The notes beneath the pieces are model-generated. The model had not been told where the DNA came from, did no database searches, and was given only the letters and a program-made list of their open reading frames with translations. The translations under genes and the position numbers were made by a program. From Coptis chinensis (taxonomy: Eukaryota; Streptophyta; Magnoliopsida; Ranunculales; Ranunculaceae), in the NCBI GenBank assembly GCA_015680905.1, contig CM027384.1, positions 76,293,501 to 76,357,500 of the forward strand: a DNA stretch of 64,000 nucleotides, read 5' to 3'. Shown in pieces: positions 44,690 to 56,785 of this stretch (the first letter of the stretch is position 1; each line of letters opens with the position of its first letter).

Positions 44690-45226
44690 TTTCTCCTTAC
44701 GACATTAATCAGATATTGGTTAAGTCATTGGCCAAAAATTTTGGTGGAGAAAGACTCACTGACATGCTATCGTGCTTCTCTACCCATCTTATCTGCTACA
44801 CTGGGATCCTTAATAAGCTTTGCCATAGCAAGTGAGAAATCTTGAAGGGTGGGATCAGAAAGAAACCCGGTGACGCAATCCTTAACAGTCTTTAACAGGG
44901 CCACCACTGTTGCACGCAATAACAAGCTTCTGAGCTGCCATTGCTTCCAAGGGAACCATGCCAAAGTGCTCATCCTACATCAGGAAAAAGTTATATTCCT
45001 GTATTTTGAACACATTTTGGACCTTACCAAATAAAAGGACAAAATTAAATTCTATCCACCTTCGGAGTGTATAAAACACATAAACATTGAGAGAGCAGTG
45101 CATTTCTTTCTGCTGTGGAACAGGATGTAATGAAGTTAACCCGGTCGGAGACTCCTTCCCTTTCTGCTAAGCTTTTCAGTTCCTCCAGATAATGCACATT
45201 CTCTCTGAGGCGTTTATCAAAGCCAC
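44690..45226 (-). pseudogene. ALG2 (alpha-1,3/1,6-mannosyltransferase) C-terminal fragment
   Basis: Exon 45060-45226 (acceptor ATTCCAG, donor GAAG|GTGG) encodes GGFDKRLRENVHYLEELKSL, VSDRVNFITSCSTAERNALL and CLCVLYTPK. Exon from 44974 downward (acceptor ATGTAG) encodes DEHFGMVPLEAMAAQKLVIA, CNSGGPV, then TVKDCVTGF, DFSLAMAKLIKDPSVADKMG and VSESFSTKIFGQ. This is the GT-B C-domain of ALG2, which adds mannose to dolichol-linked oligosaccharide on the cytosolic face of the ER; EHFGMVPLEAMA is the donor-binding region. One extra base after NSGGPV shifts frame, and TAG and TGA stops follow EAR and FGQ. The N-terminal two thirds are absent. A copia element (45399) sits 173 bp upstream in the presumed intron. 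Confidence 0.88.
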
Positions 45227-45398
45227 CTGGAATGACAGATATTTTGTATGGAAAACTGGTTATTAAAAAGAAAGTGGGAAAGAGACGGAGACAACAAACA
45301 CATTTATAACAAAAAATTTCCCATCATCTCATCTTAGGGCGTGTATATCTAAAATCGACTGAATATGATGATTTAGCACAATAATCAGTATACTTTTA

Positions 45399-46027
45399 TG
45401 TTGGGAGATTTTACTAGAAAGTCACACCTCGATCTAGCTATTTTCTATCTCAAATGATTTCAACTTGGAGCTCACACCAAATAAATCACCCACCCAAGAC
45501 TTTGGTAGTTATCACAACAAACTCAAACAAGCAAAACCACTAATTTATCATCACCCATAACAAGCAAACAATAAATAAGGAAATAAATAATGCAAAGAGA
45601 CACAAAGATTTAGGTGGTTCGATAAACATTACCTACATCCACACAAGAGCCGAGTTTCATTTATAGCAAAGATTGGAGAGTTTACAAGAGATATCTAGAA
45701 TCAAGAACAAGAGGTCTCACTCAAACCCTATCTCAATAGAGCTCCCACAATACCCAAGAAATGAATATGGGCTTTGGGCCGAAATATCGACAAACTGTCG
45801 AAATTCCAAAAAATTTCAGAACTCTAACTTCAAACGACACCATCAGGTTGTTGGGAGGTAAAACCATCAACATTACTTCCAAATGGTGTGCGTAGACCGC
45901 TCAACGCTTTTTCTCAAACGACTTCACCAAGTCGTTTGGCTCTCTTCCCACACGATGCCCACATGTTGTTCAAGCTTGCTAGTGAGATACCAGAGCTTCA
46001 TTTGCTCGACGGTTCCACATACCAACA
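45399..46027 (-). repeat. 3' LTR of the second copia (left end)
   Basis: 629 bp, shorter than its 695-bp partner at 51487-52181 but otherwise collinear. Confidence 0.92.
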
Positions 46028-46141
46028 ATCTCCCACTTGGAACTTTTGAGATTCTACATGCACATCACATCTCAATTGTAACAACTCCATCCAATTCCAA
46101 TTTACTAAAGAAACACTCGACTCATCCATCATGGTCTTCAA

Positions 46142-48810
46142 TCAAAGAGACACTGAAGTTGAACACAACTTCAACTTCTCAGTAGGCACGGTCTTGGTCA
46201 ACATATCCACCGGATTCTCACTCCCTTGGATCTTCTCAAGTGCCAAAACATCATCCTCCAACAGATATCGGATAAAATGATACCGGAGACCAATGTGCTT
46301 GATCCTAGAATGAAAGGCGGAATTCTTAGCAAGATATATAGCACTCTGACTGTCACTGTGTAACACACTCCTCTCTTGCTTCATCCTAAGCTCTTCCATC
46401 AATCCTCAGAACCGGATCATCTCTTTGCTTGCCTCTCAGAATGACCACATACTCGCCTTCGTGGTAGACAAAGCAACAATCTTTCAGAATCGAAATCCAA
46501 CTCACTGCAGTAGCACCTACTGTAAAGACATAACCAGTAGTGCTTTTTCTACGATCTACTTCACCTGCAAAGTCGGCATCCACATACCCTTATAAGTTCA
46601 CAACACCCCTTCCATAACATAGGCATTTCTCAGTAGTACCTCTCAGATATCTCAATATCCAGTTCACGGCTTCCCAATGTTGCTTGCCAGGATTAGACAT
46701 AAATCTACTGACAGCTCCCACTGCTTGGGCTATATCCGGATGCGTGCAAACCATGGCATACATAAGACTTCCAATGGCAGAGGAGTATGGTACCTTAGCC
46801 ATGAAATTTCTTTTCTCAATATTCTTGGGAGAGTGTTCCTTGGACAGCTTGAAGTGGACTGCCAAAGGTGTGCAAACTGGTTTCGCACCACCCATGTTGA
46901 ACCTCTTCAATACCTTCTCAACATATTCAGCCTGAGACAACTCCAGAATACCTTTCTGCCAATCTCTTATGATCCTCATCCCTAGAATCTGTTTCGCTGC
47001 ACCTAAGTCCTTCATAGAGAACTCACTTGCCAACTTCTCTTTCAATCTCCCAATTTCTGACATATCAAAACTCGCTACTAACATATCATCAACATATAGC
47101 AATAAGATGACGTAGCTGGAGTCGAACCTCTTGAAGTAGCAACAATGGTCAGTGTTGCACTTAGAGTAGCCATTTCCTTGCATGAAGTTATCAAATTTCT
47201 TGTACAACTACCTAGGGGCTTGTTTCAAACCATACAAGCTCTTTATGAGCCTGCATACCATATTCTCTTTACCCTTCTTGATGAAACCCTGTGGTTGCTG
47301 CATGTAAATTTCCTCAACGAGGTCACCATGGAGGAATGCAGTTTTAACATCCAACTGCTCAAGATACAAATCTTCCGCTACAACAATACTCAACACTGAC
47401 CGAATAGTATTCAGTTTCACCACTGGGGAGAATATCTTTGTGAAGTCAACGTCTGCTTTCTGCTGAAAACCCTTGACTACTAGCCTCGCTTTGTATCTCT
47501 GGGAACCATCATGTTCCTCTTTGACTCTAAACACCCATTTGTTCTGTAGAGCCTTCTTGCCCATGGGTAGTTTGGCTAACTCCCACATGCCATTAGAGAT
47601 GAGGGACTTCATCTCATCTTGTATAGCAAGCTCCCACTTGCTTGCATCACTCGCCTCCAATGCTTCATCATAGCATTAAGGCTCGCCACCATCAGTAAGT
47701 AGCAAGTAATTCACATAAGTGGAAGGCGGATATCTCGTACTCGGTACATGTGGCCTAGATGTCTTCCTTGGGGCACGAGGTGGAGATGGACTCGGTGGTG
47801 TAGTATCCTCATTATTCTCTGAGTCACTACTACTGTCATCCTCTGACTGTGGGGTTCCCACTATACCACGACTTACATCAAAGTCTTCCAACTCAACATA
47901 CTCTGTGACGCTCTTTGTACCCGATTCCTTGGTTTGTGCTTCATATCTGTCCTTGTACATCACCTCTTCATTAAACACAACATCTCTACTACGAATGATT
48001 TTCCGATTTTGATCATCCCAAAAGCGATACCCAAAATCATCACCGCCATAGCCGATGAAGGTGCACTTTAGTGACTTAGCATCAAGCTTGCTTCTAGCTT
48101 GGTCACTAATGTGGACATAGGACACACAACCAAACACCTTCAAATGGGAAAGGTTCACATCCTTCCCGCTCCATACTTCCTCTGGAATCTTAAAATCCAA
48201 AGGTACTGATGGTCCTCTATTGATCAGGTAAGCTACTGTGCTAACAATTTCTGCCCAGAACTTCTTGGGCAAGCCTGCTAATGTATGCATACACCTAGCT
48301 CTCTCTGTCAGTGTTCTATTCATCCGCTCTACAACCCCATTCTACTGAGGTGTCCCTGGCAAAGTCTTTTCCATCTTGATGCCATTGTCACCACAATACT
48401 TCTTAAAACCTGAATCCTCATACTCTCCACCATTGTTGGATCTCAGCTTCTTTACTTTCAAGCCTGTCTCATTCTCAACTATGACCTTCCAAGTCTTGAA
48501 CACTTCAAATACTTCTGACTTGTGTCTCAAGAAATAGATCCACACCTTCCTAGTATGGTCATCAATGAAAGTCACAAAATATAACTTTCCGCTAAGTGAA
48601 GAGACATTAGCTGGCCCCCAGACATCTGTATGGATCAACTCAAGCCTTCTAGCTTCCGGAGTCTGACCCATTCTTTGAAAACTCACCCGCTACTGCTTTC
48701 CAAATACACAGTTCTCATAGAAGTCAATTTCAGTCGACTGTAACTTTGGGAGTTTACCAAAAGAGTGAAGGATTTTCATTCCTTTCTCACTCATGTGACC
48801 AATGTAGGAA
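46142..48810 (-). pseudogene. Second copia pol remains (integrase, RT, RNase H)
   Basis: Integrase blocks: LELIHTDVWGPANV, FVTFIDDHTRKVWIY and LRSNNGGEYEDSGF, then LIYLINRGPSVPL-like and RSRDVVFNEEV. Reverse transcriptase: [50 protein letters not shown]. RNase [17 protein letters not shown] and LAKNSAFHSRIKHI. Fossil. Confidence 0.92.
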
Positions 48811-50054
48811 CCGTTATTTTAATAACCAATATTTCTACAAACCGCGAGAACCACGCACAGCGGAATTAATGGGTTCTCACGATTTGGATAGAGAACATAC
48901 CTTTTAGATCTGGTTTTGATAACTCTGAGAATCCAAGCTTTATGAATCCGAATCAACAATCAACCCCTTGATCTTCTATTGTATTCCTTTAGAATAGATT
49001 GGACGTTGTGTGGACAACGATCTACCAATCCCCTTCTTTCTCACAAAGCTAGATCCAATTTTGGATCTATCTTTCCTTGCCTTTTTTTCTGTTCAGATGA
49101 ATAGTGAATTTCGGCCAGAGAGAGATTATTCTATTTATAGGCTACAACAGGGACCATGAGGAGAAAATAGGTTTGGGCCTCCTGACGGGCTTGAGCTTCC
49201 CATGTTCACCCAGAACACACGGCCCAAGTCCGTCAACAAATGACTTATTCCACTAAAGGCCATTGTTGCACTACCGCCCTAATCCCAAATTACATGTCAG
49301 CATTTATGGGCTCCATATTATATACTCATTGATCTCCCCGTGTTTAAGATATCGAATGTCCGTTGATTAAGTCAAGTTTCTGACAACTACATTAATCAAC
49401 TTCTTATGTCCTTGAGTAGTACCACTCAACCTCATTGTCATGTCGGAATAAATCCACCTGCAGGGTTTGCATGACAATCTTTTTGAGCTCCTCAAGGGGA
49501 CATCACCAACCCGACTTCTTGCGGGACACGGATTCCTTCTATAATCAACAGCACACCTTACATACAATGTCATTACCCAATCCATCGAGTTTGTTGATTC
49601 ATATATGAATCTCACTCATTGATGATTTAAAGCAATGTACAATGCATGTAAGTTCCCGTTATTATATCCGGATTAGGAGGACAAACATCCATAATAACAG
49701 AGGCGTTTGTTCTCTTATATAGTTAGTATAAGGAGAAACAACCTCACTTGGTCCTGTTCAATACACACAAAGTGTACTAGTGTAATCCTATAGCCAAGAT
49801 AGACTAATACCAGATTATACTACAACCGTACTAATAGTTTGTCCAAATCCATCTAGGTTGTGAACGATTACTTATACTTTATAAGGTACTGATTATATGA
49901 TCTTCTGTGTGTTCACACCATATCATCTACAACATAAAGTATTAGACACATGCATATAACTAATATACATAACATTTGCCCATATGATTCTCATTCAAAA
50001 AATAAAGTATTAGAGTTAATACAAAAGTAATGCTTTTAGTATATAACCTTATCA
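48803..50054 (-). repeat. Solo LTR nested in the second copia
   Basis: 1.25 kb with TG...CA ends (TGATAAGG start and GGTTCCTACA end on the minus strand), interrupting the conserved HRRLGHMS segment before integrase. On the minus strand it carries a TATA box (CTATAAATAGA, near 49130), CT-rich and polyadenylation-like parts, and no coding domain, which is the layout of an LTR left after recombination of a full element. A 5-bp target duplication is not evident. Confidence 0.75.
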
Positions 50055-50231
50055 AAGTCTGCGGTGCCAAACATTCGGATCCTCTTTGTCATGTGCCATG
50101 GCAATCGACTCACAACCATGTGCAGTCATGTAGAGAGTACCATCTTTCTTACCATTTGCAACAACCATTGAACCCTTCGAGACCTTCCAAGTATCACCGG
50201 TAAAGACTGTAACAAATCCTTCACTTGCCAA

Positions 50232-51371
50232 TTACCCCACAGAAATCAAATTCTTCTTCAAATCCGGAACGTGTCTAACGTCCCTTAATAACCATGACGA
50301 GCCATTCATCTTGACATGCACGTCACCCTTGCCGACAATGTCACAAGGTTGGTCATCACCGAGAAAGACCGTTCCAAGGTCACCTTTGGTGTAGTTCTCA
50401 AGGAACTCTCGATATGAGGTAGCATGGAAAGATGCGCCGGAATCAAGTACCCAAGACTCCTTCTTGTGCTCCATCGAACATATCAAAGCATCATCTACCA
50501 TCTCAACAACATTAGCTTCTTGATTCTTTTTCTTGTTCTTATTAATGTTGTTGTTGTTTCTTGGTGCTGGGCAATTGTTACTATAGTGGCCATGCTTACC
50601 ACAATTGTAACATACAACTTCACTTATGTCTCGAGGATTGGGTTCAACGCTTTGCAATCGAGGGGCTTGAGATTTCGATCTCCCCTCCATTTTTTCTTAC
50701 TACGACTCCTGTTTGAATTTATTTCCCTACTTTCAGTGCTCAATGCCGACCCTGAAGTTGACCCCAAAGATGAAGGACAATCCTGTCTCCAGATTTCCTC
50801 GGTTAGTACCATACAAACAACGTGCTCAAACTTCAACTTGGTCATTCCCGCAGAGCTACTAATAGCCACCATAGTCGCCTTCCAACTTGGAGGCAATTGT
50901 CCAAGTATCGCCAAAGCTAGCACCTCATCACTAAATGTAATCTCTACCAACTCCAATTGGTCCTTAGTTTGGTTGAATTCATTTAGGTGATCCTTGAAGG
51001 AGGTCCCCTCCGACATTCTCATACTAAATAGCTTGGTGATCAAATAGACTTTGTTCGTGGCCGAGGGTTGTTCATACATTGTAGTAAGTGACTCCATGAG
51101 AGACTTCACCGTCTTCTCGGTTTTAATATTGAAGGCTACCGACTTCGAGAGACTCAATCGGATTGTGGCCAATGCCGATCTTTCTATCTTGCAAATCCCA
51201 TTTGTCTTGCAGAATCTCATCGGGCTTCTCACTTATCAATGTTTCCATCAAATCTTTTTGATAGAGTACGTCCTCGATTTGCATCTTCCAATAGCCGAAG
51301 TTTGTTCCGTCAAACTTCTCTATCTTGTAGCTTTCCTTTTCGGTTGTCATGACTTTTACTTGAACCAACAC
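50232..51371 (-). pseudogene. Second copia gag and protease remains
   Basis: Gag starts near 51360 with EKFDGTNFGYWKMQIEDVLY, followed by SLMESLTTMYEQP and GQLPPSWKATM. A zinc knuckle CYNCGKHGHYSNNC comes next, and then the protease motif WVLDSGASFHAT. Fossil. Confidence 0.92.
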
Positions 51372-51486
51372 AATGGTGGAGATTCTCTCAGAGGAATTTC
51401 TTCAAACACCTAGCTCTCAATGCTAAAGGTGGAGTCTTTCCTCACACACCTTGTTCCAATGATTCAAACCAAGCTCTGATACCACT

Positions 51487-52181
51487 TGTTAGGAGATTTC
51501 ACTAGAAAGTCACACCTCAATCTAGCTACTTTCTATCCCAAATGATTTCAACTTGGAGTTCACACCAAAGAAATCACCCACCCAAGACTTTGGTAGTTAT
51601 CACAACAAACTCAAACAAGCAAAACTACTAATTTATCATCACCCATAACAAGCAAACAATAAATAAGGAAGTAAATAATGCAAAGAGACACAACGATTTA
51701 GGTGGTTCGGTAAATGTTACCTACATCCACACAAGAGCCGAGTTTCCTTTATAGCAAAGATTGGAGAGTTTACAAGAGATATAAAGAATCAAGAACAAGA
51801 GGCCTCACTCAAACCCTAGCTCAATAGAGCTCCCACAATACCCAAGAAATGAATCTCTCAAAAGTTGTCTCAAAACCCTAATCTATTTCCTTTATATAGG
51901 TACAGATAGAAAAAAGTGAGAAATATGGGCTTTAGGCTGAAATATCGACAAACCTGTTAAATTCAAAAAGTTTGAACTCTAACTTCAAACGACACCATCA
52001 GGTCGTTGGGAGGTAAAACCAGCAACATTACTTCCAAACGGTGTGCGTAGACCGCTCAACGCTTTTCTCAAACGACTTCACCAAGTCATTTGGCTCTCTT
52101 CCCACACGATGCCCACATGTCGTTCAAGCTTGCTGGTGAGATACCAGAGCTTCATTCGCTCGATGGTTCCATAGACCAACA
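51487..52181 (-). repeat. 5' LTR of the second copia (right end)
   Basis: 695 bp, preceded by the primer site and followed by target duplication TTTTA at 52182-52186. Confidence 0.93.
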
Positions 52182-53886
52182 TTTTATAGAACCAAAATCA
52201 GTAAAATTTTTTACAGATAATGCGGAAGAAATCACAAAATCCATCCCGAAATCAAAACCATGGATTGTCTAACCTTTTACATAATAAAGGCCAATGCCCT
52301 CAAATATGCTTACGCCATGGTTGTAGAACTTGTTGAACCCTGGCAATGTAGAGAAAATATAATTTTCATTTTATTAAGGTGTAACTATGAACAGGCATTG
52401 CAACAATGTAAGCAGTAAAATAAAAGATATGCAGCTAGAGAAACACACATGAGAAATTACCTATTCAAGGGATCTAACCCTTCAATTATGGCAAGTTGAA
52501 CAAAGTACTAATAATTCTAAGCATGCACTGATGACCTGCTAAAGAATGAACAAATGACCTCATCAAGATGCTACTCGAACCCATTCCAAAAGCATAAGGA
52601 GGACCAACAGTGCAACTTATAAAATCATATTTAACAGATGCCTTTGCACATAAGGTTTCCACTAATCGATTATGACACTTACCAAAAACTATTTAAAAGA
52701 CCATTGTTGTCATTTATAAGCAATTTCGGGGTTAACCTGTAGTAGCAATAGAAGGATATGAGAAAGGTGGTTTCAGTTAATAGAGCTTGACTTATTGCTT
52801 CATTTTTTGGGGTAGCCACCCTCAAGTCCCACTTGTCCTTCCACATTCCTCGCCAATAATAGCAAAAATTGCAGATTTTCATCTTTTACCATACACAACT
52901 TCAAAATTTAGTTCTATCCAACCTGGTTGACTTATCTAATCCTCCTCCCTATGTGTAGCTTGTTGTCCCAAGACATTAATTTGGCACATGACTTCAACAA
53001 TTTTTAAAAGTGTATATTTTTATGAGTTTAGCAAAAACTATGGCATGAAACATACAATGAATGGATACTAAATATGAAAGAGAAGAGATGGAAAATGATA
53101 CTAAATATTGTAAACATTGATGTTCAAAACCAAGCAATTCATTATAATAAAAAAATACCTAATGCGTACATTTGGAAGCTATGCTTAAAATTGTTGCATA
53201 TTTGCAAAGTGAGCCATGAACCATTTAGTTGAGCAAAAGTACTTTAGTTTTCCAGAGTTGCAAAAGATAGGCTACATCCCACATTACCTAGCCGATTGCT
53301 AGAAGTTAGCAAAACAAATGGATGAGCAGATGCAACTACATGAAGAATGACTTACTCATGTACCGAAAGCATCTTCCAATCACATAATCATCTTAGGGAG
53401 TGATTGCTCTTTTTTTCCCTTTTTCTAAACATTTATTAGGACACCTATAAGGAAAATTAATAAGCATGCATGATTTGGATTTCTGCAAATTCAAATCTTA
53501 AAACAATTGACATAGGTAATGGATTGCAATCCTAAAGAACGAAAATTCATAAAAGGTCAACTCAAAATAGAAATGAAGGGGATTATTAGAGGACCTTCAA
53601 GAAGTTCATACACGAATTCAACGACACTTCAATTCTGGAATAAGAAGGAATCCAAGCAAATTCGGTAACCCATCAAAACATAAGAACTGCATGAGTTTTT
53701 ATTTACCTACCATAACATTTTTTTGAGTTTCGAGTTTATGAAACAAACGGATTAGAAAGAGCAAAACAGTGTTGATAAGAAACAAACAATCCACAGAGAC
53801 AAAAATTTTTAGTCCTTTTAATAGAATCGTGGAGGGTGAGAAAGAATTCATAGTGAGAGGTAGTTTGGAAAAGGCTAAAATGGAAA

Positions 53887-53888
<2 letters not shown>

Positions 53889-53917
<29 letters not shown>
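53889..53917. repeat. Poly(T) tract, 29 bp
   Basis: Uninterrupted T run; no retroposon body identified beside it. Confidence 0.85.
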
Positions 53918-53922
<5 letters not shown>

Positions 53923-54279
53923 TAATTGTGGGAGAACATAATGGGTTTCCTCCAATTTTCACAATTAATATCCCAAATTAATTCCTAATCCTACTCACAC
54001 ACTTTGGCGGCACTTCTGGGAGAGAGAACGAAAGTAGAAACGCCATTAAAGAGTCACAAAGAAACGAAGGGTTCTGTTTGTTTAATTTCACAATTAAAAA
54101 TCCAATTAATTTCTAATCCAACTCATCATGGGATGGGATGTCAACGTGTCACTCGTCCCTTCCGTCAATTTATGCCCCCTCAAAACGAATCCCAGCTGTG
54201 AGTCAGGAAACAGCCCTGTTTTGTTAAGTTGATATATATATATATATTGAAAAATTCAAATTATTTTTTTTGGGAAAAA

Positions 54280-54590
54280 AAGATAATGTTATGACGGTTG
54301 AAGAAAATCAGTCAAGAAATACTGTCATTTCTTGACAATTTTTGCTAAGAAATCATGATGGGTAGAGAGAAAGTGACACAATAACTCACCCATATTATGA
54401 CATTTTCAGATAAAAAAATGTCATTAGAGCATGACCTTTTAAGACAGCTTTCTAGTAACTATCATAAAGTTAATGACGGTTTTGGTAGACTTTTTGTGGC
54501 GCCCCCAGTAATGATGGTTTTTTTCTCACCCAAAAGCCATCATCACAAGCGTATGATTTAGCTGTCATTAAAAGCCTTTTTTTAGTAGTG
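54280..54590. mobile_element. CACTA-like transposon end, nonautonomous
   Basis: The right edge on the minus strand reads CACTACTAAAAAAAGGCTTT, the form of plant CACTA termini. Inward are repeated ATGACGGTT/AATGACAG/ATGATGG words like subterminal repeats. The left terminus was not found, so the start given is approximate. Confidence 0.4.
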
Positions 54591-55752
54591 TATGTAACTG
54601 CTTATACTCTTAAAACCTAAATCAAATATATGTATACATGAACAACTTGCTCAACATCCACATTTAATCTTAAACCAAATTTGAATTGGCTGTTACCCAC
54701 TTTGCAATAGCCAGCCAACATAAAACATCATGAATATATGTAGCCCAATTGCACTTATGAAGTTTAATTTGGATACTAAACCCACTGCTATGAGTGGTAA
54801 CAGAGTTATATATAACGTCATCAAAACTAATTAAATGACTTACCTGATTTAAGGACTCTTAAAAGAATTGTTCTTCTAATGGAGGACCTTTTAGATGAGG
54901 TAAGTTTGGCTCAGAATCATCTGCTCATCATGACACCAATAAAGCCTATGCTTGAAGGGAAATCTCTGTGTCTTTATAATCTAGCTTATCATTTTGCTCC
55001 CTCATGTCCTGCCATAAGCCAACATATATCTCACTAAAATGGAAAAAAATAAATAAATAAGAAAAAATAATGTTATGCTTGCTTTCTGGGAGAACATTGA
55101 TCACTCAACAAAGAAGTAACTAAAAGGTTAGTGACAATGGAATATTTTATGGTGTGAGATTGCATATAATAGCTATTGCCTAATTTAACCCCATAAATTA
55201 CTATTTGAATGAATGCATAAAAGCTACTTACACCACAGTACATATCAACAGTATTAAGATAAATTACATGATTTATTGAGGCCAATCATTCAAAGGACGT
55301 ACAGTACATCAAAGGATTAATGACGCCAATCATTTAAGTCGCCTTTATATTCTGCAGGGGCATTCTCCAAAGCTTCTAATCTAGCTTCTTATAGTCATCA
55401 AGATTGTTTCCTTGCAAGAAAATTACAAAACTCAAAATTTCATTGAAAATTCATAAAGCATGTGTTCCAAGAAACCAACGATTTCAGCAACAATACCCTT
55501 GTCCAAATAAATGTGTCAAATTATTCCCGCAATAATTGTTGTTTAAATTTGATAAGTAAAGACCAAAGTAAGAGTCTTACCACCATGCTAGCATTAACTT
55601 CTCAAAAAATTTATGTACATCGTACCCTAGCTTTCCCATTTCTTTCAATTCCATCTGTAAATTCATAGGGGAATAGGAAGTATAGGACCAGTTGATCACA
55701 ATAATCCATATTCTTATGCAAAAGAAAAAGAAACAACTAAAACAGTTCTAAC

Positions 55753-55865
55753 CTTGGACCTGGAATTGGAGCTCTTTTCGCTTTGAGATTGCAAACGACA
55801 CCGCCAGAACTGCAAGCCAAACGCCGTAGGCTAAACCTTAAAGTGCCAGAGAGTGCAAGAAGACA
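55753..55865 (-). other. Candidate noncoding first exon
   Basis: Follows a TATA box by about 30 bases and ends at donor CCAAG|GTTAGAAC. The sequence is GC-richer than its surroundings. It may start the minus-strand transcript proposed for 52187-55752. Confidence 0.35.
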
Positions 55866-55891
55866 AAGCGTTTTCAGTTTTAAAAAAAGAT

Positions 55892-55899
55892 TTATATAA
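55892..55899 (-). promoter_or_regulatory. TATA box, minus strand
   Basis: The minus strand reads GGGGACTTTATATAAATC, a good plant TATA context, with transcription expected from about 55865 toward lower coordinates. Confidence 0.4.
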
Positions 55900-56109
55900 A
55901 GTCCCCATCTTCATCCGTATTGCTGGATATGAAGAAATATGAAAAAAAAAAATGAAATACACTATGAGAATAGAGAAGTAATGATGGGAGAGTAACGGAT
56001 GGGATTATTGGGTAGTCCGGTCGATTATTGGCATCTAAAGCTCGACTATACATTAAAAATGATCCTGACCACATAGTCGCACACAATCCTATGGATTCCA
56101 CTGGCTCGC

Positions 56110-56785
56110 TTTGTGTCCCTTCTGTGACGGCTTACAAGAACTCTAAACCGCCCCCAAAGTTGGAGCATAGAGATCACAAATGCCCAGCTTGACACAAAAA
56201 GAATGAAACGGCTAACGCGAGTAGCGGCTTAGTGAGTACATCCGCAAGCTAGTCTCCAGAGCACACAAAAGGAGTAACTATCCTTTGCTCATAACTAAGT
56301 CCCCGATTAAGTGACAATTAACCTCCACATGCTTAGTGCGGCTCATGAAATACCAGATTACTCGCAATAAAGATAGGAGCTTGATTATCACAAAACATCG
56401 CGATAATGAGAATGAACAATAATACCCATCTCGGGGAAGAAGTGAATTAACCCGACCACATCATCTCACAAGTTGTATGAGCCATAACTCTATACCGACT
56501 TCAAAGACTAGACCGCAAAAACATTTTGTTTCTTGGTACGCCATGTAACAAGATTGCCACCAACAAATGTACAATACCCAGAAGTAGAACGACGATCAAG
56601 ATGATGCCACCCGGTCGGCGACAAAGTATCCAATAATAGATGACATCGTGTGATCGCGTGCATACAAACAGGCCTTGACATGGAGAGCCATTCAAATACC
56701 TTAGAACTCGAATAGCTGCCTCCCAGTGAGGCATGCTAGGTGCATGCATGAACCGACTAACCACACTAACAGCAAAGGTATATCA
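56110..56785 (-). mobile_element. Older copia remnant, RNase H part
   Basis: The minus strand has AVSVVSRFMHAPSMPHWEAA and VLRYLNGSPCQGLFV, the segment between copia reverse transcriptase and RNase H, and decayed 3' sequence down to about 56110. It appears to be the continuation of the remnant at 63387-64000, on the other side of two insertions. Fossil, old. Confidence 0.8.

Larger units (their letters stand above)
45399..52181 (-). mobile_element. Second Ty1/copia LTR retrotransposon, broken, with a nested solo LTR
   Basis: 6.8 kb between LTRs beginning TGTT(G/A)GGAGATTT and ending ACCAACA, flanked by target duplication TTTTA (45394-45398 and 52182-52186). The primer site 51469-51484 (minus strand) is TGGTATCAGAGC, the initiator tRNA-Met type; a purine tract abuts the left LTR. 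Gag, integrase, reverse transcriptase and RNase H remains follow in copia order on the minus strand. About six to ten breaks plus one nested insertion (48803-50054). LTRs are roughly 93% alike where they align, so it is older than a fresh insertion, perhaps a few million years. Confidence 0.94.
52187..55752 (-). other. Unassigned DNA with short minus-strand exon-like blocks
   Basis: Several minus-strand blocks have good splice edges. 52274-52339 (acceptor TTGCCAG, donor AAAG|GTTAG) is open as FNKFYNHGVSIFEGIGLYY. A 54-bp block ending at donor TTTTTG|GTAAGTGTC (52683) is open as LTPKLLINDNNGLLNSF. 54844-55008 (acceptor TATGGCAG, donor ATCAG|GTAAGTC) holds a frame DMREQNDKLDYKDTEISLQA then a stop. 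With the promoter at 55892 these could be one spliced transcript, coding or not. No protein family is recognised, and the plus strand of the first block is also open, so coding is unproven. Confidence 0.25.

Noticed and set aside
49367-49615. Minus-strand frame in the solo LTR
   Set aside because: Inside LTR sequence, no domain.
54004-54201. Short plus-strand frame after the poly(T) tract
   Set aside because: No motif, no splice or promoter support.
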